A DNA stretch of 64,000 nt, from assembly GCF_900312675.1 (NCBI RefSeq), contig NZ_OMPC01000009.1:806001-870000 (forward strand). Reading direction: 5' to 3'. The notes below the pieces were generated by a model. The model worked only from the letters and a program-made list of their open reading frames with translations, searched no databases and had not been told where the DNA came from. Source of the DNA: Aliivibrio sp. EL58 (lineage in GTDB: Bacteria; Pseudomonadota; Gammaproteobacteria; Enterobacterales; Vibrionaceae). The position numbers and the translations under genes were made by a program. Position 1 is the first letter of the stretch, and each line of letters begins with the position of its first letter. Shown one piece after another: positions 39,144-50,152 of the stretch.

Positions 39144-39147
<4 letters not shown>
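38527..39147 (-). CDS. hisIE: Bifunctional phosphoribosyl-AMP cyclohydrolase / phosphoribosyl-ATP pyrophosphatase
   Basis: The 206-residue fusion catalyses steps 2 and 3 of histidine synthesis. The HisI part (residues 1-115) has [25 protein letters not shown] and the zinc region [12 protein letters not shown]. The HisE part (about 120-206) has [20 protein letters not shown] and EGVEVALAA followed by [11 protein letters not shown]. It is last in the operon and overlaps hisF by four bases. Confidence 0.96.
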
Positions 39148-40654
<1,507 letters not shown>

Positions 40655-40699
40655 TCACTCGTGGAGAGTCCTATTTCTTTTTTAACTCTATCGCTACTA

Positions 40700-40822
40700 A
40701 AAGATTTAGGATTCAGGGCGCTTCGCTTGCAGGTTTCAGGGTAGTTGTTGTGATATTAGGATTAACCCCTACCCACCCCTGAACCCTTTGAGGGAGCTTG
40801 CGACCGATCTGAACCCTGCCTT
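40700..40822. repeat. Imperfect inverted-repeat element between hisH and hisA
   Basis: The spacer holds two TTCAGGG copies (40712-40718, 40735-40741) and, inverted, CCCTGAA (40777-40783) and CTGAACCCT (40809-40817). The outer arms can be aligned as AGGATTCAGGGCGCTTCGC against the complement of the right end. This looks like a REP/BIME-type or MITE-like extragenic repeat of about 120 bases ending at the hisH stop codon. No other copy was seen in the window. Confidence 0.55.
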
Positions 40823-41437
40823 TTATAGCTCCAAAAAGTTCTGAATAAACTTTGAACCCACTTTACTTGAACGCTCTGGGTGAAACTGAACACCGTAGTA
40901 ATTACCTGCTTGTAATGCGGCGGTAAAGGATTGTCCATATTCACAAGAGGCAATCGTATAATCACCCACTTGCATGCCAAAGCTGTGTACGAAGTAAAAG
41001 TAACTGTTCTCTGGAATATCTTTAAACAGCGGATGACCTTCAACGGATTTAATAGTGTTCCACCCCATGTGAGGCAGTGGTAAATCACCCGTTTGAAGCT
41101 TACGAACTTCACCGTCACATAAACCTAAACAATCCACAATTTGATCTGCTTTTTGGCCTTTCTCTTCAGAAAGCTTACCCAAAAGTTGCATACCTAAACA
41201 GATACCCAATAGCGGTTTTTCAACTTGCTTAACCAACTCAATAAGATCACGTTCAGCTAAGTTCTTCATCGCTTCGCTTGCTGTGCCAACGCCCGGTAAA
41301 AACAGCTTATCTGCAGCCAGAACCACTTGAGGATCTCGGCTTATCGTAACGTCATAACCCAAACGCTCAATCGCAAATCTCACTGACGATACGTTAGAGC
41401 AGCCTGTATCAATAATAACGACATTTTGCTTTGTCAT
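40823..41437 (-). CDS. hisH: Imidazole glycerol phosphate synthase amidotransferase subunit
   Basis: The 204-residue class I glutamine amidotransferase partners HisF. The nucleophile Cys is in [12 protein letters not shown] and the His-Glu pair in [13 protein letters not shown] 41437 ([12 protein letters not shown]) was chosen because AGGAG lies six bases upstream; an in-frame GTG at 41443 abuts the ribosome site and is unlikely. It follows hisB by eight bases. The downstream hisA is unusually distant. Confidence 0.96.
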   Translation of the reverse strand: MTKQNVVIIDTGCSNVSSVRFAIERLGYDVTISRDPQVVLAADKLFLPGVGTASEAMKNLAERDLIELVKQVEKPLLGICLGMQLLGKLSEEKGQKADQIVDCLGLCDGEVRKLQTGDLPLPHMGWNTIKSVEGHPLFKDIPENSYFYFVHSFGMQVGDYTIASCEYGQSFTAALQAGNYYGVQFHPERSSKVGSKFIQNFLEL

Positions 41438-41445
41438 AGTCACTC

Positions 41446-42519
41446 CTACAATACGCCTTTTGAGCTTGGCAGTTCATTACCTTCAACTTTAATTGCTTGG
41501 CGTAAAGTACGACCAAACGCTTTAAATAGGCTTTCAATAATGTGGTGATCATTATGACCTGCAGAAGAAAGGTGTAATGTACAAGCAAGCGTATCTGTTA
41601 GAGAGCGGAAGAAGTGAACTACCATTTCTGTTGATAAATCACCCACTTGATCACGACTAAATTCAGCATCAAACTTCAGATATGGACGTCCAGATAAATC
41701 CAGAGCACATTGTGCTAAACACTCGTCCATTGGTAAGCTAAACCCAAAGCGACCAATACCGCGTTTATCACCTAACGCTTCTTTTAACGCTTCGCCCAAT
41801 GCAAGAGCCGTATCTTCAATAGTGTGGTGATCATCAATGTGTAAGTCGCCCTCTACATTGATCTTCATTTGAAAACCACCGTGGGTAGCAATTTGATCAA
41901 GCATGTGATCAAAGAAACCAAGACCTGTAGTGATCTCATTTCCGCCTTGCTCATCCAAATTAACAAACACTTTAATGTCCGTTTCTTTGGTTGTGCGGAT
42001 CACTTCTGCAGTACGTGCATTTACGGTCAGATCTTTTAAGATCGCAGACCAGTTCATTGTCTCAGGATGGTATTGAATACCGCGAATTGCCATGTTCTCA
42101 GCCAGTTGAAGATCCGTTTGGCGATCACCAATGACTACTGAGTGTTGAAAATCGACTTTTCCGCCTTGAAGATACTCTTTAACCATACCCAATTTAGGTT
42201 TACGGCATGAGCAGTTGTCTTCTTCAAAGTGAGGACAGATCAGAACATCATCAAATTTAACGCCTTGAGATTCAAAAAACTCCATCATCATATTGTGTGG
42301 CGCATCAAACTCATCTTGTGGGTAGCTATCTGTTCCTAAACCATCTTGGTTCGTCACCATCACTAAACGATAACCAGCGTCTTGTAGAGAAAGTAGAGAT
42401 GGGATAACCAAAGGTTCAAACTTTAGTTTATCTAAACGGTCTACTTGAAAATCGACAGGCGGCTCAACAATTAAGGTGCCATCGCGGTCGATAAATAAAA
42501 TCTTTTGTTGTTTGCTCAC
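41446..42519 (-). CDS. hisB: Bifunctional histidinol-phosphatase / imidazoleglycerol-phosphate dehydratase
   Basis: The 357-residue fusion has an N-terminal HAD phosphatase ([13 protein letters not shown]; zinc-binding [15 protein letters not shown]) up to about residue 165, then an IGP dehydratase with metal-binding histidine clusters ([45 protein letters not shown]). It catalyses two non-adjacent steps of the pathway. A MITE-like insertion and a CCCCAAGC hairpin separate it from upstream hisC. Confidence 0.97.
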   Translation of the reverse strand: MSKQQKILFIDRDGTLIVEPPVDFQVDRLDKLKFEPLVIPSLLSLQDAGYRLVMVTNQDGLGTDSYPQDEFDAPHNMMMEFFESQGVKFDDVLICPHFEEDNCSCRKPKLGMVKEYLQGGKVDFQHSVVIGDRQTDLQLAENMAIRGIQYHPETMNWSAILKDLTVNARTAEVIRTTKETDIKVFVNLDEQGGNEITTGLGFFDHMLDQIATHGGFQMKINVEGDLHIDDHHTIEDTALALGEALKEALGDKRGIGRFGFSLPMDECLAQCALDLSGRPYLKFDAEFSRDQVGDLSTEMVVHFFRSLTDTLACTLHLSSAGHNDHHIIESLFKAFGRTLRQAIKVEGNELPSSKGVL

Positions 42520-42552
42520 AGGAACGTCCTTTTAATTTTTATTCTTGATAAC

Positions 42553-42579
42553 CCCCAAGCCTTATTCCTAAGCTTGGGG
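42553..42579. repeat. Hairpin between hisC and hisB
   Basis: CCCCAAGC (42553-42560) and GCTTGGGG (42572-42579) form an 8-bp stem with an 11-base loop, adjacent to the MITE-like element. No U-run follows in the his direction, so it may affect mRNA processing but is not a standard terminator. Confidence 0.6.
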
Positions 42580-42586
42580 ATAAAAC

Positions 42587-42747
42587 ATACCAATCACAGT
42601 AAGTAAATGAGCAGTAATAGCAAAGGAAAAATGCTTGAGAACAAGGCAAAATTTTTCGATAAGTAGTTATTCTACAATCAAAAATTTTAACGCAGTTATC
42701 GAGTATTTTAACTAGCTAGGATGATCAGTTATTTACTACGATTGGTA

Positions 42748-42748
<1 letters not shown>
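42587..42748. mobile_element. MITE-like element at the hisC stop codon
   Basis: A 162-base sequence is bounded by ATACCAATC (42587-42595) and GATTGGTAT (42740-42748). The similarity of the ends continues inward (AGTAA-TAA). No coding capacity is seen. A TA duplication is possible, because each end reads TA outside CCAATC. The right end overlaps the hisC stop TAA by one base. Short terminal inverted repeats, small size and lack of genes fit a non-autonomous transposable element. Confidence 0.7.
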
Positions 42749-43797
<1,049 letters not shown>

Positions 43798-45117
43798 CTA
43801 TTGATTCGTATCTAGCTGATTAGCTTCTAACTTAGCTAATTTTTCAATTCTGATTGTAACCGCTCGTTTGTGTGCATCAAGTCCTTCTGCATCCGCCATT
43901 GTTACCACTGTAGGGGCTAATCCTTTTAAACCATCCGCTGTGAGTTCTTGTACTGTCATTCGTTTAGAAAAATCAGCTAACCCTAAACTTGAGTAAGTTT
44001 TTGTATAACCATAGGTTGGTAGTACATGATTGGTGCCTGAAGCGTAATCCCCTGCTGATTCTGGTGAGTAATCCCCTAAAAAGATTGAACCTGCATTATC
44101 AAGAAGCGGCAGTAATTCACGTGGATTTTTGGTTTGAACAATTAAGTGCTCAGGGCCATAAAAGTTTGATATTGAAACACACTGAGTTAGAGACTCTGCA
44201 ATAATCAATAAACTTGAACCTAGCGCTTGGCGTGCAATGTCAGCACGAGTCAGCTCTTTTAGCTGTTTCTCTACTGCATCAGCCACTTGATCAGCGATGA
44301 TCGGAGATGGAGTAACAAGAACCACTTGTGAATCAGGACCATGCTCTGCTTGGCTTAAAAGATCCGCAGCAATAAAGTCTGGATCTGCCGTTTCATCAGC
44401 AATAACTAACACTTCAGATGGGCCAGCAGGCATGTCGATCGCCGCACCACGGAAATCATTAGATACTTGGCGCTTTGCTTCCGTTACGTACGCATTACCA
44501 GGGCCAAAGATCTTATCGACTTTAGACACTGATTTTGTGCCGTAAGCCATAGCCGCAACCGCTTGAGCGCCACCAATGTTATACACTTCATCAATTTTAC
44601 ATAGTTTTGCAACGTATAAAATTTCATCTGCAATTGGTGGTGGTGAACATAGAACCACTTTATGACAACCAGCGATTTGAGCAGGAATACCTAACATTAA
44701 TACCGTTGAAGGCAATGGTGCACTGCCACCTGGAATATACAAACCAACTTTGTTGATCGGCATCGTGATTTGTTCACACACCACACCCGGTTGCGTCTCC
44801 ACTTTTAACGGCTGTGGTTTTTGTGCTTTGTGAAACTTTGAGATATTACTGTACGCTTGTTGTAGCGCCGCTTTCATCTCTTCAGATAAACGTTCACTTG
44901 CCGCTTCAATCTCAGAATTAGAAACTCGAATTGATTCAGGTTTCACACCATCAAACTTTTCAGTCAACGCTAACACACCAACATCGCCGTCTTGCTTTAC
45001 GGTATTAATCACGCTAGTTACCGCAGCGGTAATATTTGCACCTTCGGTAATAGCAGGACGTTGTAAGACGGTATCTTGCTGTGAGTCACTAAGTGATTGC
45101 CAAACTAGGGTTTTCAT
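43798..45117 (-). CDS. hisD: Histidinol dehydrogenase
   Basis: The 439-residue zinc enzyme performs the last two oxidations to histidine with NAD. Signature segments include [69 protein letters not shown] with zinc ligands, and [12 protein letters not shown]. Length matches the family. It follows hisG by five bases and precedes hisC by six. Confidence 0.97.
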   Translation of the reverse strand: MKTLVWQSLSDSQQDTVLQRPAITEGANITAAVTSVINTVKQDGDVGVLALTEKFDGVKPESIRVSNSEIEAASERLSEEMKAALQQAYSNISKFHKAQKPQPLKVETQPGVVCEQITMPINKVGLYIPGGSAPLPSTVLMLGIPAQIAGCHKVVLCSPPPIADEILYVAKLCKIDEVYNIGGAQAVAAMAYGTKSVSKVDKIFGPGNAYVTEAKRQVSNDFRGAAIDMPAGPSEVLVIADETADPDFIAADLLSQAEHGPDSQVVLVTPSPIIADQVADAVEKQLKELTRADIARQALGSSLLIIAESLTQCVSISNFYGPEHLIVQTKNPRELLPLLDNAGSIFLGDYSPESAGDYASGTNHVLPTYGYTKTYSSLGLADFSKRMTVQELTADGLKGLAPTVVTMADAEGLDAHKRAVTIRIEKLAKLEANQLDTNQ

Positions 45118-45122
45118 AATGG

Positions 45123-46019
45123 TTACTCCATCATCTTCTCAATTGGAAGAACAAGAATAGAGCTCGCACCCAGTGCTTTTAGCTGTTCCATTGTTTCCCA
45201 GAATAGATTTTCAGTACTTACTAGGTGAACCGCTACTTTTGCACCATCACTTGATAGAGGAAGTACCGTTGGATCTTCTGCACCCGGCAGTAGTGATTTA
45301 ATCGCTTCTAGCTTATCTGTTGGCGCGTGTAGCATGATGTATTTAGATTCTTTAGCTTGGATACAACCTTGCATGCGTGTCAGTAGCTTTTCAATTAGTG
45401 CTGCTTTATCTGCATCGAACTCACCTTCACGTTGAATTAGCGTTGCTTTAGAGCGGAAAATCACTTCAGCTTCTTTTAACCCATTTGCTTCAAGCGTTGC
45501 GCCTGTTGATACTAAATCGGCAATTGCATCAGAAAGGCCTGCACGTGGAGCGACTTCAACAGAGCCGTTTAGAATACAGGTAGAAAATGGAATGCCTTTT
45601 TCATCCATAAAGCTTTTAAGCAGTTGTGGGTAAGTTGTTGCAATACGTTTGCCTGCAAGATCTTGTGGGCCGTTGTACGTTTCATCTTTATCGATAGCGA
45701 TAGATAGACGACAACCACCAAAATCTAAACGGCGCAGAGTAGTAAATGCTGAAGGCTCACCAAGCGCTTTGCGCTCTAGGCGAACTTCTTCTAATTCATT
45801 TTCACCAATCACACCTAAATCAACCACGCCATCCATGATTAGACTTGGAATATCGTCATCACGAACTAACAATAAATCAATTGGCATGTTTTCAGAATGA
45901 ACTACTAGGCGCTCACCCGAGATGTTAAATTTCATGCCGCAGCGCTTAAATAGCTCTTGGCACTCTTTAGATAAACGGCCTTTCTTTTGAATCGCGATGC
46001 GTAGACGTTGTGCTGACAT
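45123..46019 (-). CDS. hisG: ATP phosphoribosyltransferase (long form)
   Basis: The 298-residue long-form HisG catalyses the first, feedback-inhibited step. It begins [19 protein letters not shown], has the phosphoribosyl-binding [14 protein letters not shown], and a C-terminal ACT-like regulatory domain (about residues 225-298, [18 protein letters not shown]). It is the first structural gene after hisL and the attenuator, as in enterobacteria. Confidence 0.97.
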   Translation of the reverse strand: MSAQRLRIAIQKKGRLSKECQELFKRCGMKFNISGERLVVHSENMPIDLLLVRDDDIPSLIMDGVVDLGVIGENELEEVRLERKALGEPSAFTTLRRLDFGGCRLSIAIDKDETYNGPQDLAGKRIATTYPQLLKSFMDEKGIPFSTCILNGSVEVAPRAGLSDAIADLVSTGATLEANGLKEAEVIFRSKATLIQREGEFDADKAALIEKLLTRMQGCIQAKESKYIMLHAPTDKLEAIKSLLPGAEDPTVLPLSSDGAKVAVHLVSTENLFWETMEQLKALGASSILVLPIEKMME

Positions 46020-46091
46020 AATTTCTTCCTTGTAAAAATGTAATTCTAAATTTGTGGTAGTTACCTGTTACTTAATTTTGGTCATAAAACG

Positions 46092-46165
46092 AAAAAACCC
46101 TCAGAAGATTTACCTTCCGAGGGTTTGAAATTGTATTCATCGGAAGGAAATTCTAATTGCCTTCC
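46092..46165 (-). promoter_or_regulatory. his attenuator
   Basis: The terminator stem pairs AACCCTCAGAAG (46096-46107) with CTTCCGAGGGTT (46114-46125, one G-U), with the A-run 46092-46097 as U-tract when read leftward. An alternative upstream stem pairs GGAAGG (46142-46147) with CCTTCC (46160-46165), and CGGAAG (46141-46146) can pair with CTTCCG (46114-46119) as antiterminator. Confidence 0.88.
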
Positions 46166-46190
46166 CGGATATGCATATCCTCCCGAAAGA

Positions 46191-46238
46191 CTACTCAGGA
46201 TGATGGTGGTGATGAATGTTCAGACCTTGAATACGCAT
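46191..46238 (-). CDS. hisL: his operon leader peptide
   Basis: The 15-residue frame reads MRIQGLNIHHHHHPE from ATG at 46238 to TAG at 46193-46191, with five consecutive His codons. It precedes the attenuator and hisG. Ribosome stalling at the His run when charged tRNA-His is scarce would favour antitermination. Confidence 0.93.
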   Translation of the reverse strand: MRIQGLNIHHHHHPE

Positions 46239-46398
46239 AATTATAAACCTTTAGTAACAAATTGATTTTGTTTTTAACCTTGTAAACACATTATCAAACT
46301 GTGGTTTTATTTCAACAAAAAAGATCATATTTTTTAAAGAAAATTTTTGGAGCATTAAAGGGTTAAGAACTAATTCTAATAACAATCTTTATTCAGAC

Positions 46399-46424
46399 GA
46401 AAAAAAACCAGTCATAATGACTGG
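46399..46424 (-). terminator. Terminator of porin gene 1
   Basis: CCAGTC (46408-46413) pairs with GACTGG (46419-46424). The seven A at 46401-46407 give a U-tract leftward. Confidence 0.88.
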
Positions 46425-46456
46425 CTTAATAATTTGGTTTACTTTAAATCAAGAGA

Positions 46457-47500
46457 TTAGAAGTAGTAGTAACCTGCTGCGAATACGTGAGTTTCTTCGT
46501 CTACATTATTGTAGCCAGAATCAAGCTCTTGCTTAATATCAATACCCATATCCATGTTTTTAGCAATAGTATACATAGCTGCAACGTTCATGAATGATTG
46601 ATCTAGATCTTTCATGCCTGTTACTTCATCAGTATTTGCTGCATAACCAGCTGCTAGAGTTAGGTCTTCAGTTACTGCGTAACCTGCTGATAGGTAGTAA
46701 CCAGTGTTTGTTTTATCTAGATTCTTAGCGCTTGTATCTTCAATCCAGAAGTTTGCGCCTAGTTTTACTTCACCTAATTTAACATTACCTGTTACAGTCA
46801 TAACTTGGTAATCAGCATCAGCAACTTTAACATCACCTCTTACTTTACGAGTAGCTTCATCACGTAATTCGTAACCAGCATATACATTGAAGATTTCTTG
46901 TTCGATACCAACGTAACCATTCACACCTTTCTCAGCATCTACATGAGTATCATCAGTTTCAAAGTAAGATACACCGTATGCGAAGCCACTTGTAGAACCT
47001 TGGAATTTAACTACGTTAAATGCATCAGATGCATCACCAGCAGAAGCACCGAACTCGTATGTGTTATCGCCAGCACCATCGATTGCATCAAGAGCTGTAT
47101 CATTTTCCCAACCGTAAGAAGCAATACCGAAACCAGTATCAAAACCTAACCATGCTTTATCAACATCAGTAGCAAATTCTGAACCATTTTCAAGAATTGG
47201 AGAAGTTGAATTATCAGTTGTGTAGTTAAGCATAAAGTCAGTTTCAAAGTAACCAACAATACGATTGTTACGGTAGTTAACAGCTAGAGTTAGGCCGGTA
47301 GCCCAATCATCATAAAATGCTTTAGAACCAGTATCGTAGTAACCACCAACGCCCACAGAACCAGATACAGAGAATTGGTCTTTATGCATTGAGTCGAATG
47401 CAAACATGTCTTCATTTTTGCTGTTTTGGCTGCTTGTATCTACTGCAAATGCTGATGCTGAGATACTTGCGATTGCAAGTGCTAAAAGAGTCTTTTTCAT
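46457..47500 (-). CDS. Outer membrane porin-like protein 1
   Basis: The 347-residue protein has a clear signal peptide (MKKTLLALAIASISASAFA, cut near residue 19), repeated amphipathic beta-strand patterns and a C-terminal aromatic end (AAGYYYF) as expected for BAM-inserted barrels. It belongs with gram-negative general porins of vibrios, but I do not recognise a specific one. Its 5' leader shares a palindromic block with porin gene 2. A CRP-like site lies about 220 bases upstream. Confidence 0.8.
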   Translation of the reverse strand: MKKTLLALAIASISASAFAVDTSSQNSKNEDMFAFDSMHKDQFSVSGSVGVGGYYDTGSKAFYDDWATGLTLAVNYRNNRIVGYFETDFMLNYTTDNSTSPILENGSEFATDVDKAWLGFDTGFGIASYGWENDTALDAIDGAGDNTYEFGASAGDASDAFNVVKFQGSTSGFAYGVSYFETDDTHVDAEKGVNGYVGIEQEIFNVYAGYELRDEATRKVRGDVKVADADYQVMTVTGNVKLGEVKLGANFWIEDTSAKNLDKTNTGYYLSAGYAVTEDLTLAAGYAANTDEVTGMKDLDQSFMNVAAMYTIAKNMDMGIDIKQELDSGYNNVDEETHVFAAGYYYF

Positions 47501-47501
47501 A

Positions 47502-47555
47502 ATAAGTCCACTGCCTTTTCTTAGAAAGATTGGAAATCCGATTTCCGGTTCCCTT
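47502..47555 (-). promoter_or_regulatory. Shared porin leader, copy 1
   Basis: The bases just before the porin 1 start match those before porin 2: AAGAAAAGGCAGTGGA (ribosome site), then GGAAATCCGATTTCC as seen on the plus strand at 47532-47546 (a 7-1-7 palindrome), then GGTTCC. Conservation beyond the ribosome site suggests a common post-transcriptional or transcriptional control element. Confidence 0.7.
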
Positions 47556-47979
47556 ATTTTAAGAGCGCCACAGCTGCATCTAATGTGCGACTTGTTAGCG
47601 TCTCTGTTTCTGGACGCTACTTTGCTAAAGATTTCTCATCGTGTCAACGCGCAAAGTCAAGGAAAGTAAAAAATAATAAAGGCATCAAATACAGAGGCTT
47701 AGAGCGGTACATTTAAATTTGTGACACAGATCAAGCTACAAAATATAAATTTAGATAAATACGCACAACAGTAAGAAGAGGCGCATTACCGCTAAGTTAC
47801 AGATAAAAAAGAAGTAAAAACATAAATAGTTCTAAATGGCCGCGATTTGACCAGCGAGTGCCATTAATGTTTATAAATAGAAATTGAGAGGAAATGTGGT
47901 CTAAAAATAATTGTCATTCTGAGTAAATATTTTCCAATTTTCAGAATGACAATACAGATTTTGTAAGAAAGGCTAAAAA
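47556..47979. other. Intergenic region upstream of porin gene 1
   Basis: No gene is visible. It contains a CRP-like sequence TGTGA-N6-TCAAG (47720-47735, one good half-site). The terminator stem of the neighbouring DUF2057 gene is also here: ATTGTCATTCTGA at 47910-47922 pairs with TCAGAATGACAAT at 47941-47953, followed leftward by an A-rich tract. Confidence 0.55.
47902..47953 (-). terminator. Terminator of the DUF2057 gene
   Basis: A perfect 13-bp stem (47910-47922 with 47941-47953) with an 18-base loop is followed leftward by TTATTTTTA, the complement of 47902-47910. Confidence 0.75.
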
Positions 47980-48600
47980 TTAATTGTGATCTATGATCCA
48001 CTTTTGGAAGGCCTTACGCTCTTCCTTTGAGGCTTTAGTGTACCAAGCTTGAAGTTGCTCAAGGTTAGAAACCTTATTATCTTCGGTACTATTGTAGTTT
48101 TCTACAGTTAATGCACTCGCAGATAACGTTGCTGCAGAACCAAAAACAAGTCCATTTTCTTGATTGTGTTTTTTCAACATAGTTTCAAGATCGTAATATG
48201 GCATAAAACCATCTTCAGGTTTCAGCTTCTCTTGTTGATACGGAATTTCATCATCATTAGAGTTAATAATTTCCCATGCAGGCTGAGTCTTAAATTTCTT
48301 TTTCCCTTGCTCATAACTATGAACTTTTGGACCTTTAATAACTAAATCTGATTCAGGGATATCGAGTGATAATATAAATGGTGCCGAATCAAAAATTTTG
48401 GCTGAATTTCCATTCCCTACTTTCTGACTATAACGAAGTACTAACTGCGTATTAATTGCATCAACTTCTATCGTATCTCGTTTTTTTTCTGTTTTAATGC
48501 CATTAACAAATAAGATCTCTACCCCTTTTTTAGGAGTCAATGTTGCAGCCTGAGTTGAAGACGCAAGCATTAAGCTTAAAAGTCCTAATTTAAATTTCAT
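47980..48600 (-). CDS. DUF2057 (UPF0319/YccT) family secreted protein
   Basis: The 206-residue protein has a signal peptide (MKFKLGLLSLMLASSTQA) and a mature domain starting ATLTPKKGVEILFVNG. It matches the UPF0319/DUF2057 family with the VLRYSQKVGNG and PFILSLDIPE segments. E. coli YccT inhibits curli assembly, but whether Vibrio members do so is not known. It is periplasmic by prediction. It lies between two porin genes on the same strand, with its own terminators on either side, so it is probably a single-gene transcript. Confidence 0.82.
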   Translation of the reverse strand: MKFKLGLLSLMLASSTQAATLTPKKGVEILFVNGIKTEKKRDTIEVDAINTQLVLRYSQKVGNGNSAKIFDSAPFILSLDIPESDLVIKGPKVHSYEQGKKKFKTQPAWEIINSNDDEIPYQQEKLKPEDGFMPYYDLETMLKKHNQENGLVFGSAATLSASALTVENYNSTEDNKVSNLEQLQAWYTKASKEERKAFQKWIIDHN

Positions 48601-48624
48601 ATTAACTCCAAATATTTCATCCCT

Positions 48625-48653
48625 AAAAAAAAACCACCCTATAAGGGTGGTTT
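48625..48653 (-). terminator. Terminator of porin gene 2
   Basis: AAACCACCCT (48631-48640) pairs with AGGGTGGTTT (48644-48653). The A-run 48625-48633 forms the U-tract leftward. Confidence 0.9.
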
Positions 48654-48677
48654 CAAGTATATCTTAATTAACTAAGA

Positions 48678-49625
48678 TTAGAATGCAGCTTTAACACCCA
48701 TTGCGAAACCTGTTTGGCTATCAGTAACATCATTACCACCAACCTCAACATATGCTGTTGTGTTTGGAGCAATTGGGTAACCCGCATTTACATACCAAGT
48801 ATTAATATCATCATTTGCATCAACATCATCAGAAGATAAGCTATAACCAGCGGCTAAAGCAACAACATCAAGTTGGTAAGTAGCAGCAAGACCAAATGTA
48901 GTAGTCTTAATAGTTTCATTATCTAAAGTATAAACCGCAGCTGCTAAGCCTAAGTTTTCAACACCATTAAAACGCGCTTCAGCACCTAGAAGTGTTTCAT
49001 CATGTGTACCTGTGATAACAGCTGGAGTACCTGATTTATCTTCTGCTTCACCAGTACCACCAAGAAGAGTAAAGTCAAAAGACGCCACACGGTAACCAAC
49101 ACGAGCATCAAAATAAGTACCATCTTCACTTACATACGTTGAACCATTCTTATCTTGAGCAAAAGCAACTGTTGCATAAAAGTTTTCTTTATCAAGATCC
49201 CAACGAACAACTTCATCACCACAGTACATATCAGCACCATTGAAGAATGTAGTAATACCAAATTGGTAATCCGAACCAATACCCGCATCATCAAGAGCAG
49301 TACAAGTACGACCAACTTTAATAGAACCAATAGTATCAGAGTAAAGTGCTACATATGCATCACCTTCGTTCATGCCTGTATCTTGTAGCTCGAAGAAACC
49401 ACCGAACTGTAGATCATCATTCATTGCATAACGCACATCAAATTTAACATCAGCATCTTGAATTTCTTGTTGGAAATCGTGATCTTTTTCAGTTTTTTGT
49501 AGGTACACAACTTCAATGTCGCCACCCATATTTACTGTTACGCCATCTTGGTTATAAATTTCAAATGCTTGTGCTGAACCAGCTGATGCCGCTAATACTG
49601 ATAATGCTACTAGAGTCTTTTTCAT
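48678..49625 (-). CDS. Outer membrane porin 2
   Basis: The 315-residue general porin has a signal peptide (MKKTLVALSVLAASAGSAQA), a first strand FEIYNQDGVTVNMGGDIEV typical of vibrio OmpC/OmpU-like porins, and the BAM signal MGVKAAF at the end. The VGRTCTALDDAG and DMYCGDEV segments carry two cysteines that may pair in a loop, uncommon in porins. It is divergent from dinG and shares its leader sequence with porin 1. Confidence 0.87.
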   Translation of the reverse strand: MKKTLVALSVLAASAGSAQAFEIYNQDGVTVNMGGDIEVVYLQKTEKDHDFQQEIQDADVKFDVRYAMNDDLQFGGFFELQDTGMNEGDAYVALYSDTIGSIKVGRTCTALDDAGIGSDYQFGITTFFNGADMYCGDEVVRWDLDKENFYATVAFAQDKNGSTYVSEDGTYFDARVGYRVASFDFTLLGGTGEAEDKSGTPAVITGTHDETLLGAEARFNGVENLGLAAAVYTLDNETIKTTTFGLAATYQLDVVALAAGYSLSSDDVDANDDINTWYVNAGYPIAPNTTAYVEVGGNDVTDSQTGFAMGVKAAF

Positions 49626-49626
49626 A

Positions 49627-49676
49627 ATAATCCACTGCCTTTTCTTAAAAGATTTGGAAATCCGATTTCCGGTTCC
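49627..49676 (-). promoter_or_regulatory. Shared porin leader, copy 2
   Basis: It has the same ribosome-site block and the same GGAAATCCGATTTCC palindrome (49656-49670) as porin gene 1, at nearly the same distance from the start codon. Confidence 0.7.
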
Positions 49677-50152
49677 ATGTATTTATGTATTTTTATTCCG
49701 TATCGACCAACACATCTAACTGTGTGATTAATCAGTACTTCTGAATTCGAGAGCTACTTTGCAAAATCTTGGCCCACATGTCAACGGTCAACTAAAATAT
49801 ACATAAAAAAACATAAACCCTTTAAATACATGAAGTTATCTAATTTAATGTTCTTTTTCGACTCGCCGCACACATCAAAATGAAACCTAATGTAAATATT
49901 TATTTCTCGACACAAAAGAATAAAGCACTAAAAAAAACACCTTTAAACACTCATGCCAGCATAATTAACCTTAATTTTTGAAATAAACTAGGTTTCACTC
50001 GTTCTAAAAATTAACATTTAGGTCTTTTATATTGGTTCATCTTATTTTCGTGACGTATATCTCGATTTAAATACATAAGAATCTATTCTTTGCAGGAGAT
50101 CACATTAGATAGCGCGTGCTACAATGGTTTTTTATCTTCACTAGAGCTCACC
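49677..50152. other. porin 2-dinG divergent intergenic region
   Basis: The gap has no coding potential that I can support. It must contain the promoters of both divergent genes, but I could not place them. The dinG frame is open from TTG 50090, but the conserved protein begins at about 50153. Confidence 0.5.

Noticed and set aside
40762-41118. 118-codon minus-strand frame across the hisH end and the hisH-hisA spacer
   Set aside because: It overlaps hisH in another frame and the repeat element, and has no protein similarity that I recognise.
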